A stretch of 64,000 nt of DNA, from NCBI RefSeq assembly GCF_009765995.1, contig NZ_LMUI01000048.1, forward strand, positions 455,079-519,078, in the 5' to 3' direction. The notes under the pieces are model-generated. The model was not told the origin of the DNA. It did no database searches and saw only the letters and a list, made by a program, of their open reading frames with translations. The translations under genes were made by a program, and so were the position numbers. Below are positions 17,728 through 27,560 of this stretch, piece after piece (position 1 is the first letter of the stretch; the number at the start of each line of letters is the position of its first letter). The DNA is from Methylocapsa sp. S129. GTDB lineage: Bacteria > Pseudomonadota > Alphaproteobacteria > Rhizobiales > Beijerinckiaceae.

Positions 17728-18873
17728 ATGGATTTTACCAGACGCTCTGTCACCACTGGCCTCGCCCTGGGCGTGGCGATGCCTGCGCTTTTGCGCCATG
17801 CGCTGGGACAAAGCGCGTCGATCAAGATCGGCATGGTGCTTCCCGTCACCGGACCTGCCGCCGATTCCGGCAAATATGCGCTGACCGGCGCCAAGATCGC
17901 GCTCGATCGCGTCAACAAGGCCGGCGGAATCCTGTCGCGGCAGGTTGAACTGGTGACTGAGGATGACCAGACAACCAATCCTGGCGCGGTGCTTGCCTTC
18001 TCTAAACTCGCGGCGCAATCCGACATTGTCGCCTTCCTCGGCTCCATTCGGTCGACGCAGAATCACGCGATGGCGCCCGATATATTGAAGACCGCGAAAC
18101 CGGTTTGTTTCGGTGGGACCGATCCCGCGCTGACGAAGCTTGGGAACCCGTGGCTGTTCCGCTTCCGGCCTAACGATAGCTACTCCGGTCGCGTGATCGC
18201 GGCTTATGGCGCCGAGACGCTTGGCAAAAAGAACTGGGCGATCGTTCATTCGACGGACGCTTTCGGGACCGGCGGCGCAAAAGCGCTGACCGAAGCGCTG
18301 GGCAAGGCGGGCGCCAAGATCGCGCTCGATCAGGGCTATCCGAACCAGAGCCAGGATTTTACGCCCGTCGTACTCGCGATCAAATCATCGGGCGCGGATG
18401 TCATCGGCTCCTATTTCACCTTCGACAATGACCTTGCGATCTTCGCGCGTCAGTTGCGGCAACTGGGCGTGACGATCCCATGGGTCGGTTCGCCCTCGAT
18501 CATTGTCGCAGGCGCGGTGAAGCTTGCCGGTCCCGCGCTCTACGGCACATACGGCGTTGCCGACTATGCGGTGGACGCCAGCCCCGAATCCAAGGAATTC
18601 GCCAAGCTCTATGGCGCTGTCTCCAATGTTGCGCCGGACAATTACAGTTCCTGGACTTATGACGCGATCGGCGTTCTGTGCGCCGCCATCGCCAAGGCAG
18701 GCGATACGGACCCGGATAAGGTCCGCGCGGCGATCCTCTCCACGGAGGGCTACAAGGGCGCGGAAGGCGAATATAATTTCGATCAGTTCGGCGATGGCCT
18801 GCACGGCTATAACATCGTGCGGAACGAGAAAGGATTGATCGTCTTCGACAAGCATATCGAATTCACCGATTGA
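17728..18873 (+). CDS. ABC transporter substrate-binding protein, LivK/branched-chain type
   Basis: A protein of 381 aa. A twin-arginine-like N-terminus MDFTRRSVTTGLALG leads a signal peptide ending near GQS. The mature part opens with SIKIGMVLPVTGPAADSGKY, the peripla_BP_6 start, and has the family FGTGGAKAL block. ATG 17728 is preceded by GGGAGG. It leads the five-gene transporter operon to 23400. Ligand is not shown; such systems carry branched-chain amino acids, short-chain amides, or aromatic and hydroxy acids. Confidence 0.85.
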   Translation: MDFTRRSVTTGLALGVAMPALLRHALGQSASIKIGMVLPVTGPAADSGKYALTGAKIALDRVNKAGGILSRQVELVTEDDQTTNPGAVLAFSKLAAQSDIVAFLGSIRSTQNHAMAPDILKTAKPVCFGGTDPALTKLGNPWLFRFRPNDSYSGRVIAAYGAETLGKKNWAIVHSTDAFGTGGAKALTEALGKAGAKIALDQGYPNQSQDFTPVVLAIKSSGADVIGSYFTFDNDLAIFARQLRQLGVTIPWVGSPSIIVAGAVKLAGPALYGTYGVADYAVDASPESKEFAKLYGAVSNVAPDNYSSWTYDAIGVLCAAIAKAGDTDPDKVRAAILSTEGYKGAEGEYNFDQFGDGLHGYNIVRNEKGLIVFDKHIEFTD

Positions 18874-18942
18874 GCGGCGAGGCCGGATGCGCCTTGCGCT
18901 CCTGCCCCGCATCCGACGCCTCTCGCCGACCGGTGACGCGAA

Positions 18943-19818
18943 ATGGGCACCATCCTTCAATTGCTTTTCACGGGTCTGGGCATTGGCGCGGTTTACGCGC
19001 TCGTCGCCCTCGGTTTCGTTCTAATCTTCCGTGCGACAAGCGTCGTCAATTTCGCCCAGGGCGAATTCTCGATGGTTGCGGCTTACCTCATGGTCGTCTT
19101 CGCGGTTGATCTCGGATGGCCGTATTGGCTTTCCTTCCTCCTCGCCATCGGAGGAATGGCCTTGCTCGGCGCGGTCTTCAATCTCGGCGTTTACTACCCC
19201 TTGCGAAACCGGACCTTCTTGCCGGTCATCATCTCGACGATCGGCGCATCGATCTTCCTTTCCAATACGGTGCTCGCGCTCTACGGGCCGCAGCCGCAGG
19301 TATTGCCCGGCTGGTTCGATACGCCGGGCATTCAGCTCGGTCCCGTCTATCTCGACAGTCAATATCTGCTCATCATCGCCGTAACGATCGTGCTCGTCGC
19401 GTTCCAGTATTGGTTCTTCGAGCACACGCTGCTCGGCAAGAAGCTGCAGGCGACGAGCCAGGACAAGGAGATGGCGGCGCTGCTTGGGATTCCCGTTGCG
19501 ACGATGATTATGATCACCTTCGTCTATAGCGCGGTGCTTGGCGGCATCGCGGGCATTCTTGTCGCGCCGGTCCTGTTCGTCTCCATCCAGATGGGTTCGA
19601 CGATCGCGCTCAAAGCTTTTGCTGCGACGATCATCGGCGGCTTCGGCGATGTCGCGGGCGCGATTGTTGGCGGGCTGGCGCTTGGCGTGATCGAGACCTT
19701 TGGCGCCGCCTACATATCGGTGCCTTTCAAGGATGCGTTCGCCTTTCTTGTTCTCATTCTCTTCCTCGCCTTTAGGCCTCAGGGTCTGTTCGGCGAGCGC
19801 GTCGCGGAGAAGGCATGA
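18943..19818 (+). CDS. livH: Branched-chain-type ABC permease LivH
   Basis: A protein of 291 aa with about eight membrane helices. It opens LLFTGLGIGAVYALVALGFV, carries FRATSVVNFAQGEF (the LivH signature) and ends FLAFRPQGLFGER. It forms the channel with the LivM part of the next protein, whose gene overlaps it by ATGA. Confidence 0.9.
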   Translation: MGTILQLLFTGLGIGAVYALVALGFVLIFRATSVVNFAQGEFSMVAAYLMVVFAVDLGWPYWLSFLLAIGGMALLGAVFNLGVYYPLRNRTFLPVIISTIGASIFLSNTVLALYGPQPQVLPGWFDTPGIQLGPVYLDSQYLLIIAVTIVLVAFQYWFFEHTLLGKKLQATSQDKEMAALLGIPVATMIMITFVYSAVLGGIAGILVAPVLFVSIQMGSTIALKAFAATIIGGFGDVAGAIVGGLALGVIETFGAAYISVPFKDAFAFLVLILFLAFRPQGLFGERVAEKA

Positions 19819-21578
19819 GCGTAGAGCCTGCCGCGCCGCCGACCCTGTCGGGCCTCTCCCGCTCAACCGTCGGTCAGGGTCTCTACGCGATGGCGGCCGT
19901 TGTGGCCGTCATTTGCGCGGCGACGGTCAGGACTGACGGCTATGTCGCCAATATTCTCATGCAGGCCGTGACCTACGCGATCGCCGTCTGTGGCCTGTCG
20001 GTCGTGCTTGGCCTGTGTGGACAGATCAATCTCGCGCAGGCGGCTTTCTTCGCGCTCGGGGCCTACGCGGTCGGTCTGGGCACGGTGGACTACGATATCC
20101 CGTTCTTTATTTGCCTTGCGGGAGGCATGGGCGTTGCATTCGCGGCAGGCGGCCTGCTCGGCCTCTCGACGCTGCGTCTGGGCGGCCATTATCTCGCGAT
20201 GGTGACCATCTCCTTCCAACAGATACTCACCGTCGTTCTCATCAACGCGATCCAGATCACGAATGGGCCAGATGGGGTGAGCGGGATCAAGCGGCCCGAT
20301 CTGTTCGCATCCAGCCAGGCCTATCTCGCACTTGCTGTCGCGGCTCTCGCGATTACGGGATATCTGGTGTGGCGGCTGGCGGGCACACGGCTTGGCCGCG
20401 CGATGCGCGCAGTGCGCGACAACGAAATCGCAGCGAGCGCCGCCGGCGTCGATGTCTATCGCACGAAGGTCGCCGCCTTCGCGATCTGCGCGCTGCTCGG
20501 CGGCCTCGGCGGCGGCCTCTTCGCGGGCGGCTTCGCCTATGTCAGCCCCGATCAATTCGCATTCTCCGATTCCATTGTCTTCCTGACGATGGCGCTTCTG
20601 GGGGGCGTCGCCTCGCCAGTCGGCTCGACGATCGGCACGGGGCTGCTCATTCTCATTCCCGAATGGCTGCGGTTCCTGAAAAGTGTGCCAGGGCTCTATC
20701 TGGCGATCTACGGGCTTGCCGTCATCCTGATCGTCGTTTTCATGGCCGACGGTATCTGGGGGTTCATCGCGCGCTTATTTCGACGCCCTGCGATCGCCCC
20801 ATCATCGCCCATTGCGCCGTTGGTCTTAAAGCCCGCCGATTCCGGCGCGCCGGCCGCGCTGGAGGTGCGGGGGCTGGCAAAATATTTCGGCGGCCTGAAG
20901 GCGGTCGACGGCGTCGACTTCACGGTGCGCCGCGGCGCCGTCCATGCGTTGATTGGGCCCAATGGCAGCGGCAAGACGACGACGCTCAACGTCGTCTCTG
21001 GACTCTATCGACCGACGGCCGGACGCATCTTCGTCGACGGCGTCGATGTGACGGCGCTGTCGGCGCATAAGCGCACGATCGCTGGACTGGGACGCACATT
21101 TCAGAACATTCGCCTGTTTCGTTCCATGACAGCGCTCGAGAATGTCGTGATCGGCGCTGAGCGCGGCGGCAACACGCAAGTCGGGCGCGGCCATCCGACG
21201 CTGCAGGAGCGCGCGCGCGCCGCGCTGGATTTCGTTGGTCTCGGCGCCCGCTCCGACGATCTTGTGACGCGTTTCAGCTACGGTCATCAGCGGCTGATCG
21301 AGATTGCTCGCGCGCTTGCCTCCAATCCGACCGTGCTTCTGCTGGATGAACCGGCGGCGGGCCTCAATTCGAGCGAAAAAAAGTCCCTCCATGATCTCCT
21401 CGAAAGGATCGCGGCCCAAGGTCTCACCATCCTCATCATCGACCATGATATGACATTGGTGGCGGGCGTCGCCCAGCATCTGACGGTGCTCAATTTCGGT
21501 CGGCGCATCGCCGACGGCGATACGCTTGACGTTCTGCGGCAGCCCGATGTGATCGCCGCCTATCTGGGAGCCGAGTGA
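19815..21578 (+). CDS. Fused branched-chain ABC permease/ATPase (LivM-LivG)
   Basis: A single 587-aa frame. Residues about 20-325 are LivM: membrane helices with LCGQINLAQAAFFALGAYAV, RLGGHYLAMVTISFQ and LLGGVASPVGSTIG. After a Pro/Ala linker at 328-346, residues about 348-587 are LivG: ALEVRGLAKYFGG, Walker A GPNGSGKTTT, GRTFQNIRLF, signature FSYGHQRLIEIARALA and Walker B VLLLDEPAAGLN. Fusions of this kind are known in the family, but most operons keep them separate. The livF gene starts within the stop codon (ATGA). Confidence 0.9.
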   Translation: MSVEPAAPPTLSGLSRSTVGQGLYAMAAVVAVICAATVRTDGYVANILMQAVTYAIAVCGLSVVLGLCGQINLAQAAFFALGAYAVGLGTVDYDIPFFICLAGGMGVAFAAGGLLGLSTLRLGGHYLAMVTISFQQILTVVLINAIQITNGPDGVSGIKRPDLFASSQAYLALAVAALAITGYLVWRLAGTRLGRAMRAVRDNEIAASAAGVDVYRTKVAAFAICALLGGLGGGLFAGGFAYVSPDQFAFSDSIVFLTMALLGGVASPVGSTIGTGLLILIPEWLRFLKSVPGLYLAIYGLAVILIVVFMADGIWGFIARLFRRPAIAPSSPIAPLVLKPADSGAPAALEVRGLAKYFGGLKAVDGVDFTVRRGAVHALIGPNGSGKTTTLNVVSGLYRPTAGRIFVDGVDVTALSAHKRTIAGLGRTFQNIRLFRSMTALENVVIGAERGGNTQVGRGHPTLQERARAALDFVGLGARSDDLVTRFSYGHQRLIEIARALASNPTVLLLDEPAAGLNSSEKKSLHDLLERIAAQGLTILIIDHDMTLVAGVAQHLTVLNFGRRIADGDTLDVLRQPDVIAAYLGAE

Positions 21579-22312
21579 TGGCGCTGATCGAAGTCGCCGA
21601 TCTCTGCGTCCGCTATGGCGAGATCGAGGCGTTGCGTGGCGTTTCCTTCTCGGTCGACGAAGGCCGCGTCGTCACGCTGCTCGGCTCGAATGGCGCCGGC
21701 AAGTCGACGACCTTGCGCGCGATCTCTGGCCTGATCGCGCCCCAATCGGGATCCATCGTCTTCGACGGCAAATCCATTGTCGGTCTCGGCCCCGCGGCGA
21801 TCGTGCGGCTCGGCATCGCGCAGGTGCCCGAAGGGCGCCGCGTCTTTCCCGGCTTGACGGTGCGCGAGAACATCATGCTTGGCGCCTCGAACGGCAAGGC
21901 GTCGAGCGCCGCAATCCGCCGGGAGGCGGACGGCATGTTCGCGCTCTTTCCCGACATCCGTCCCTTCGCCGATGCGCTTGGCTGGACATTGTCGGGAGGT
22001 CAGCAGCAGATGGTCGCGGTCGCGCGCGGCCTGATGGCCAGACCTCGCCTGCTGCTCCTCGACGAACCTTCCCTCGGTCTCGCGCCGGTGATCGTGCAGG
22101 CGGTGTTTCGTATCGTCGAGGAGATTCGCAAACGAGGAACAACGGTGCTGCTCGTTGAACAGAATGCCCGTATGGCCCTGAAGGTCGCGGACTGGGGCTA
22201 TGTGCTTGAGACGGGACGGCTCGCGCTTGGAGGCGCTCCAGACACTCTGTGGAGCGACACGCGGATCCGCGACGCCTATCTCGGGGGAAGCCAAGCGAAG
22301 GCCTCCACATGA
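21578..22312 (+). CDS. livF: Branched-chain-type ABC ATPase LivF
   Basis: A protein of 244 aa. Walker A is GSNGAGKSTTLRAI, Q-loop IAQVPEGRRVFPGLTVREN (the LivF hallmark), signature LSGGQQQMVAVARGL, Walker B LLLLDEPSLGLAP. It pairs with the LivG half of the upstream fusion. ATG 21578 overlaps the upstream stop by one base; a GTG at 21575 is also in frame. It overlaps the Ldh-type gene by ATGA. Confidence 0.92.
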   Translation: MALIEVADLCVRYGEIEALRGVSFSVDEGRVVTLLGSNGAGKSTTLRAISGLIAPQSGSIVFDGKSIVGLGPAAIVRLGIAQVPEGRRVFPGLTVRENIMLGASNGKASSAAIRREADGMFALFPDIRPFADALGWTLSGGQQQMVAVARGLMARPRLLLLDEPSLGLAPVIVQAVFRIVEEIRKRGTTVLLVEQNARMALKVADWGYVLETGRLALGGAPDTLWSDTRIRDAYLGGSQAKAST

Positions 22313-23400
22313 ACATCGTGATTCCGGTCGATAGCCTGACGGCGCTGTGCGCCGAGGTGTTCGAGGGTTTGGGCAGCAGTTCGGAAGAGGCGCGTCGCGT
22401 CGCCGTTTCGCTCGTGGGCGCCAATCTGATGGGGCACGACAGTCACGGCGTGATCCGCGTGCCGCGCTATGTCGACTGGGTGCGCTCGGGCGATATTGTG
22501 CCGAACCAAACGATAGAGCGGCTTGTCGACGCGCCGGTGATCGCCGTCCTTGATGGGCGCTATGGCTTTGGCCAGACCGTGGCGCCGCTCGCCGTTGCAA
22601 TCGGGATCGAGAAAGCAAAGGCCGCAGGCCTGTCTGCCGTGGCTTTACGCAACGCCGGCCACATTGGTCGCGTTGGCGAATGGGCCGAGATGGCGGCCAC
22701 AGAGGGGCTGGTCTCGATCCATTTTGTGAATGCCGCCGGTTCGATCCTCGTCGCGCCGTTCGGCGGCATCGAACGGCGCCTTTCGACGGCGCCCTTTTGC
22801 GTCGCGATCCCGCAGGAGGGCGCCGAGCCCGTCGTGCTCGACTTCGCGACCTCGCTCGTCGCGGAAGGCAAGGTTGCGGTGGCGAGCCGTGGCGGCAAAT
22901 CGCTCCCGGAGGGTGCGCTCGTTGCGCCCGACGGCGCTCTCTCGAGCGACCCTGCGATGCTTTACGGCCCGCTTACGCCAGCGGGGCCGCGGGACGCGAG
23001 GCTGGGCAGCGGTGCGATCCGCGCCTTCGGCGAGCACAAGGGTTCGGGTCTCGCGCTGATCTGCGAATTGCTGGGCGGATCGCTCACAGGAAATGGCGCG
23101 ACCCGGCCTGGCCGGCGTTTCGCCAACGGCATGTTCTCGCTCTATATCGATCCCGCGCGGATGGATCCGTCCCATCTTTTTGGGGGCGACGCTGCGCGCT
23201 ATCTCGATTGGTTCAAGCAAACCAAGGCCATCCCCGGCCAGACGATTCTGACGCCCGGCGAGCCCGAACGCGCCGCGCGCGCCAAACGGCTGGCGGAGGG
23301 CGTTCCGTTGTCGGCCGAAACATGGGAGTCGATCGCCGCCGCGGCGCGCAGCGTAGGTTTGGAGGAAGCGCGTGTGAACCGGACGCTTGCGAAAATCTGA
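22309..23400 (+). CDS. Ldh-family (malate/L-lactate type) NAD(P)H oxidoreductase
   Basis: A protein of 363 aa of the YlbC/YiaK/ComC superfamily. It shows GHDSHGVIRVPRY with the catalytic His, GRYGFGQTVAP, a GHIGRVGEWAEMAA block and GEHKGSGLALICELLGG. Members reduce 2-oxo acids to 2-hydroxy acids (malate, sulfolactate, ureidoglycolate, diketogulonate). It is co-transcribed with a Liv-type importer, so the imported compound is probably a hydroxy acid or becomes a 2-oxo acid. Substrate unresolved. Confidence 0.82.
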   Translation: MNIVIPVDSLTALCAEVFEGLGSSSEEARRVAVSLVGANLMGHDSHGVIRVPRYVDWVRSGDIVPNQTIERLVDAPVIAVLDGRYGFGQTVAPLAVAIGIEKAKAAGLSAVALRNAGHIGRVGEWAEMAATEGLVSIHFVNAAGSILVAPFGGIERRLSTAPFCVAIPQEGAEPVVLDFATSLVAEGKVAVASRGGKSLPEGALVAPDGALSSDPAMLYGPLTPAGPRDARLGSGAIRAFGEHKGSGLALICELLGGSLTGNGATRPGRRFANGMFSLYIDPARMDPSHLFGGDAARYLDWFKQTKAIPGQTILTPGEPERAARAKRLAEGVPLSAETWESIAAAARSVGLEEARVNRTLAKI

Positions 23401-23560
23401 GACACGACGGCAGCGGGGGAGCCTGCGCAGAAAGGACCCGACAGGGATTGGACAATTCCACGCGTCGTCCCACCCGTTCGCATGGACGCGTTTATCGGCG
23501 TACTGTGCGCGGCAATCCGTCGCCATGCGACCGATACCAAGTGCGCGGCCGGCGTTAGGG
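23401..23560. other. Short intergenic stretch
   Basis: It lies between convergent genes. No gene, clear terminator or repeat is seen. Confidence 0.5.
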
Positions 23561-23902
23561 CTATTGTTTTGTGAGCGAGGCGTAAAGGTATCCCAAACGG
23601 CCATGAACTCTGGCCGACGCCGTCGTATCGCTCGTCCTAGTCAGTTTCATGAAGTAGTGATCTCGATCGCCAAATGAAGCCGTGGTCGCGGTGATCTTGT
23701 TGTATTGAATGTCGTGAGGCGCACCCTTAATCGTGTAGCTGACCACCTTGTCGTCCGCGATCGTAATTGCGATTGGAGCCGTCTTATCGAGCAATCCTAC
23801 CCAAGTTCCTTCCCACGACCCGTGGTCTTGTGCGTGAGTCGCGCTGGAGGCGAGAAGAGCAAGCGGAATAGCGATCAGGAGGAACCGCCGACCAATCGTC
23901 AT
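23561..23902 (-). CDS. Small secreted protein of unknown function
   Basis: A protein of 113 aa. Signal peptide MTIGRRFLLIAIPLALLASS ends at THAQ. The mature part (about 88 aa) is predicted beta-rich: HGSWEGTWVGLLDKTAPIAI, then YTIKGAPHDIQYNKI and a last strand ARVHGRLGYLYASLTKQ. It looks like a lipocalin-like small periplasmic barrel, but I do not recognise a family. ATG 23902 is preferred over a longer frame start at 23989 because the signal peptide begins there and GGAG lies upstream. Confidence 0.65.
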   Translation of the reverse strand: MTIGRRFLLIAIPLALLASSATHAQDHGSWEGTWVGLLDKTAPIAITIADDKVVSYTIKGAPHDIQYNKITATTASFGDRDHYFMKLTRTSDTTASARVHGRLGYLYASLTKQ

Positions 23903-24242
23903 GGAAGTGCTCCGTGAAAGTGATAACGTTGGCGGGTGCGTAGTGCTTCGAATTTTTGCACGCAAGGAACAAAGGCGTGAATCACGCAAAGGTGTTGCCT
24001 CACCGGACCTAGGTCGTCGAACTTCGTCGCCTCCTTGCGAGCGCGAACGTTTTCGGCGGCGCCGATCGTTGGCGGACTGTCGATATTCGAGGGATGCGGG
24101 TCCGCGAACAGACCCTCACACAGCGCTGTCCGTGCAGCCAGGCTACGCTTCTGCTCGATCTGCTGACGGACTTGTGGTCAGGACGACGTAAGCTTGGCGG
24201 TCAAATCCGCTCCCAATCGAGCGTCAGTTTGAGCTTAAGCGT
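23903..24242. other. Intergenic, no gene recognised
   Basis: About 340 bp between the secreted-protein gene and the tRNA. Open frames are short and without recognisable motifs. It presumably contains the promoter of the secreted-protein gene at its left end. Confidence 0.45.
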
Positions 24243-24316
24243 TGGAGCGGGTGAAGGGAATCGAACCCTCGTATTCAGCTTGGAAGGCTGCTGCTCTACC
24301 ATTGAGCTACACCCGC
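24243..24316 (-). tRNA. tRNA-Gly (anticodon TCC)
   Basis: On the minus strand GCGGGTG (24316-24310) pairs with CACCCGC at the 3' end. The D-arm reads TAGCTCAATGGTAGAGCA, the anticodon arm CAGCCTTCCAAGCTG gives anticodon TCC, and the T-arm GGGTTCGATTCCC is canonical. The discriminator is T, followed by an encoded CCA (24245-24243). It reads GGA (and GGG) codons. Confidence 0.97.
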
Positions 24317-24674
24317 GATTCCAATGGGTTAGGTGAATTTAGGCGCTCGACGCGCTCTTTCTATTCTCCAATTGCCGATTTGTCGATTGGTTGGCGTGTG
24401 CATCCGTAGCCCAATCTCAAAAAAAGTCACGCTTGCTTTTCCCGCGAGCAGTCAATTGTCTCCTCTAACATTATCGAGACGCTCTGGGCCTGCCGCGATT
24501 CCGAACCAACGCCATCGCATTTGGGCGGCCCGGCGCCGATTTCGAAAGGACGTTAATCCGGGGCCGGGGCTCCCGGGGCGATTGGCCAATGCGCTCGCTT
24601 TCAACGGCTCGCCATGCTAACGCCAGTCGTTTACGGACCAGCGCGGCCCGGTTTGAGGGTCCAATGAGTGAGCA
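24317..24674. other. Intergenic, no gene recognised
   Basis: About 358 bp upstream of the TPR-protein/der pair. No coding frame, tRNA or strong hairpin is apparent; it presumably holds the promoters of the tRNA and of the operon at 24675. Confidence 0.45.
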
Positions 24675-25334
24675 ATGAGCGATATTTTCCGCGAAGTCGA
24701 TGAAGACGTCCGTCGCGACAAGGCGGCGGAATTCTGGAAAAAGAACCAGAACTACATCATTGCTGTCGCGGCGCTCATCGTGCTGGCGACAGCCGGCTGG
24801 CGTTTTTACGACTATCGCCGACTGCAGGCAGCGCAGGCTGCCGGCGCTCAATTCGAGCAGGCTCTGGAACTCGACCGCACGGGGAAGACGACGGAGGCCG
24901 CCAGCGCCTTGGCGAAAATCGCCGCGGAAGGCCCCCAGGGCTATCGCCTTATCGCGCGCCTTTCCGAGGCCGCGCTTCAGGCCAAGACAGATCCGGCTGG
25001 GGCGATCACGGCTTATGATGCGCTCGCGCAGGATGCCGCGATAGGGTCGCTGTTCCAGGAGACCGCACGCCTTCGCGCCGCCTTGCTACGGCTCGACGCG
25101 GGCCAGACCGACCAGGCGAAGGCCGCGCTTGAACCGCTAGCCGCGCCGACAGGCGCCTACCGGCATACAGCGCGCGAGATGCTCGCCATGGTCGCGCTCC
25201 AGGCGCAGGACTACGAGGGGGCGGGAAAATGGCTCGACATGGTCGTCGCCGACCCAGACGCGCCCCGGAACGTGCGCCAGAACGCCGAATTGCTTCTGGG
25301 CCTGGTTAGCTCGGCTAAGCCGGCCCCCAAATGA
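24675..25334 (+). CDS. Membrane-anchored TPR protein, YfgM-like
   Basis: A protein of 219 aa. A short cytosolic N-terminus MSDIFREVDEDVRRDKAAEF precedes one transmembrane helix at about residues 29-44 (IIAVAALIVLATAGWRF). The rest is an alpha-helical TPR-like domain exposed to the periplasm. In gammaproteobacteria the relative YfgM is an ancillary SecYEG/PpiD-associated chaperone and lies near bamB-der. Here the gene stands 24 bp before der, conserving that link, although bamB itself is absent. Confidence 0.75.
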   Translation: MSDIFREVDEDVRRDKAAEFWKKNQNYIIAVAALIVLATAGWRFYDYRRLQAAQAAGAQFEQALELDRTGKTTEAASALAKIAAEGPQGYRLIARLSEAALQAKTDPAGAITAYDALAQDAAIGSLFQETARLRAALLRLDAGQTDQAKAALEPLAAPTGAYRHTAREMLAMVALQAQDYEGAGKWLDMVVADPDAPRNVRQNAELLLGLVSSAKPAPK

Positions 25335-25358
25335 AAAACCGAAAGCGATGGTCCGTAA

Positions 25359-26762
25359 GTGAGCGCTAAGGTCGCGATCATCGGCCGGCCTAATGTTGGC
25401 AAATCGACTTTGTTCAACCGGCTGGTTGGCCGCAAGCTCGCGCTGGTCGACGACACGCCCGGCGTGACGCGCGATCGGCGCGAGGGCGACGCACGGCTGG
25501 GCGATCTCGCCTTCACCATTGTCGATACCGCCGGGCTCGAAGAAGGCGATGTCGATTCGCTGGCGGGAAGGATGCGCGCGCAGACCGAAACCGCGCTGAT
25601 CGATTGCGACGCGATCCTGTTCATGATCGACGCGCGAACGGGCCTGACGCCCACCGACCGGCATTTTGCGCAGCTCGTGCGCCGGGCGGACAAGCCGATC
25701 ATCCTGCTCGCCAACAAGGCCGAGGGACATGCCGGCCGGGACGGCGCCTACGAGGCGTTTGGCCTGGGGCTGGGCGATCCGATTCTGTTTTCGGCCGAGC
25801 ATGGCGAGGGCCTGAGCGATCTCTATGAAGCGCTGGTCGCGGCCTTGCCGATCTTCGCCCTCGTCGACGAGGACGAGGAAGAGCAGGCGCCGCTCGTGCT
25901 GGGCGAGGAGGAGGACGGCAGCGAAGTCGACCTCGCCAGGCCGGTGCGCATCGCGGTGCTGGGGCGTCCGAACGCCGGCAAATCGACCCTGCTCAATCGC
26001 ATCCTTGGCGAGGATCGGCTGCTGACCGGTCCAGAGCCCGGACTGACGCGCGACAGCATCAGCATCGAAACGGTCTGGCGCGAGCGCCGTCTTAAATTAT
26101 TCGATACGGCGGGTCTGCGCCGCCGCGCCCGCATTGTGGAAAAGCTCGAAAAGCTCGCAGTCGCCGACGCCTTGCGCGCCGTGCGCTTCGCTGAAGTCGT
26201 GGTGCTGCTGCTTGACGCCACGATCCCGTTCGAGAAGCAGGATTTGACTCTCGCCGACCTTGTCGAGCGGGAGGGCAGGGCGCTGGTCATCGGCCTCAAC
26301 AAATGGGACCTGATCGACAACAAAAGCCTCAAGGCGCAGGAGCTGCGGGCCGAAGCCGACCGTCTGCTGCCGCAGCTTCGCGGTACGCGCGTGATCCCCC
26401 TGTCCGGGCTGACGGGCGCTCATGTCGATAAATTGTTGGAAGCGGTGATCGCGACGCATGAGGTGTGGAACAAGCGCATTTCGACGGGCCGGCTCAACCG
26501 CTGGCTGACCCCGGTGATCGATTCGACGCCGCCGCCCGCCGTTTCCGGCCGCCGGGTCAAGATCCGGTATATGACGCAGCCGAAGGCCAGGCCGCCGTTT
26601 TTCGTGATGTTCGGCAACCAGCTCGACGACGTGCCGGAAAGCTACAAGCGCTTCATCGTCAATGGCCTGCGCGAGACCTTTGAGTTATATGGCGTCCCGA
26701 TTCGTCTATCGATGCGGAGCACCAAAAATCCGTTCGCGGGGCGCGCAAAGCGCAAATCTTAG
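25359..26762 (+). CDS. der: Ribosome-biogenesis GTPase Der (EngA)
   Basis: A protein of 467 aa with the unique tandem GTPase architecture: G1 domain with [16 protein letters not shown] and DTAGLEEGD near the N-terminus, and a second with [27 protein letters not shown] and NKWDLID. A KH-like C-terminal domain ends [15 protein letters not shown]. Der acts in 50S subunit maturation. The start is GTG at 25359 ([11 protein letters not shown]), 24 bp after the TPR gene. Confidence 0.97.
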   Translation: MSAKVAIIGRPNVGKSTLFNRLVGRKLALVDDTPGVTRDRREGDARLGDLAFTIVDTAGLEEGDVDSLAGRMRAQTETALIDCDAILFMIDARTGLTPTDRHFAQLVRRADKPIILLANKAEGHAGRDGAYEAFGLGLGDPILFSAEHGEGLSDLYEALVAALPIFALVDEDEEEQAPLVLGEEEDGSEVDLARPVRIAVLGRPNAGKSTLLNRILGEDRLLTGPEPGLTRDSISIETVWRERRLKLFDTAGLRRRARIVEKLEKLAVADALRAVRFAEVVVLLLDATIPFEKQDLTLADLVEREGRALVIGLNKWDLIDNKSLKAQELRAEADRLLPQLRGTRVIPLSGLTGAHVDKLLEAVIATHEVWNKRISTGRLNRWLTPVIDSTPPPAVSGRRVKIRYMTQPKARPPFFVMFGNQLDDVPESYKRFIVNGLRETFELYGVPIRLSMRSTKNPFAGRAKRKS

Positions 26763-26801
26763 CGGCGCTCGCCAAGCGGGGGCCGCCCGTCCTCCTCAAC
26801 T

Positions 26802-27560
26802 TCAGACAGCGCTGCGCGTCGAAAGACTCGCCGGCCGGCCTAGTTGATTGGCATAGGCGGCAAACAGGCGCGAAACGGCCGCGGCCGCTGCGGCGACCGC
26901 GAAAACCGTGATGGCCGGAACGATAAGCGCCAACACGACCGAAGACAGCAGAAAGCTCCAACTGAAAAGCGCAACGACGATCACCGCCAGCACCGACGCT
27001 GGCAGGACGACGCAGACAAGCACGAAAAAAATGCGCCAGGAGTGCCCCTTTGCGTCGGCCATCGCGTTGCGCCAATCGGCGCCCGATGCGTCGACTGCAA
27101 TCGAGGGAAACAGCATGACCGTCCTGACCGCGATGATCGTTGTCACGATCGACAGAACCAGGGCGACGAGCGAATATAGGAACGGAGCGATGGCAAGGAA
27201 GAGAAGCGCGATCACCTGCGGGATGGCGCCGAGAATCTCCAATGCGACCGTGAATAGGAAAAACTTCTGGAAACGCGGATCGCCGGGCGCGAAATCATAG
27301 GCGTCGCGGGCTTCGCCAAGCAGGACATAGCGATGGACGGCGATGGCGAGCGGGGTGAGCGCCAAGGCCTGGGCGAGCGAAAGGATGATGCTGACGACCA
27401 AAGAAAAATAGCCGCCGATCAACGCATGCAAGATGCCCAGCGCGATCAAAATGGCGAGCGTGATCCAGAAAAGGTTAGGCATCCTTTCGCGCGCCGACGC
27501 CGCGTCGCGCCATCCCTGGATGGCGGTTTCGATGATCGGAAGATCTCCACTCGTGGCCAT
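26802..27560 (-). CDS. Polytopic membrane protein of unknown function
   Basis: A protein of 252 aa with about six hydrophobic helices (for example LFWITLAILIALGILHALIG, FFLFTVALEILGAIPQVIAL, IFFVLVCVVLPASVLAVIVV). Between helices 3 and 5 the chain has FPSIAVDASGADWRNAMADA, reminiscent of glycerophosphoryl-diester-phosphodiesterase-associated or YciC-like membrane domains. ATG 27560 has a strong GGAGGGG site, so the longer frame is not used. It is convergent with der. Function unknown. Confidence 0.65.
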   Translation of the reverse strand: MATSGDLPIIETAIQGWRDAASARERMPNLFWITLAILIALGILHALIGGYFSLVVSIILSLAQALALTPLAIAVHRYVLLGEARDAYDFAPGDPRFQKFFLFTVALEILGAIPQVIALLFLAIAPFLYSLVALVLSIVTTIIAVRTVMLFPSIAVDASGADWRNAMADAKGHSWRIFFVLVCVVLPASVLAVIVVALFSWSFLLSSVVLALIVPAITVFAVAAAAAAVSRLFAAYANQLGRPASLSTRSAV

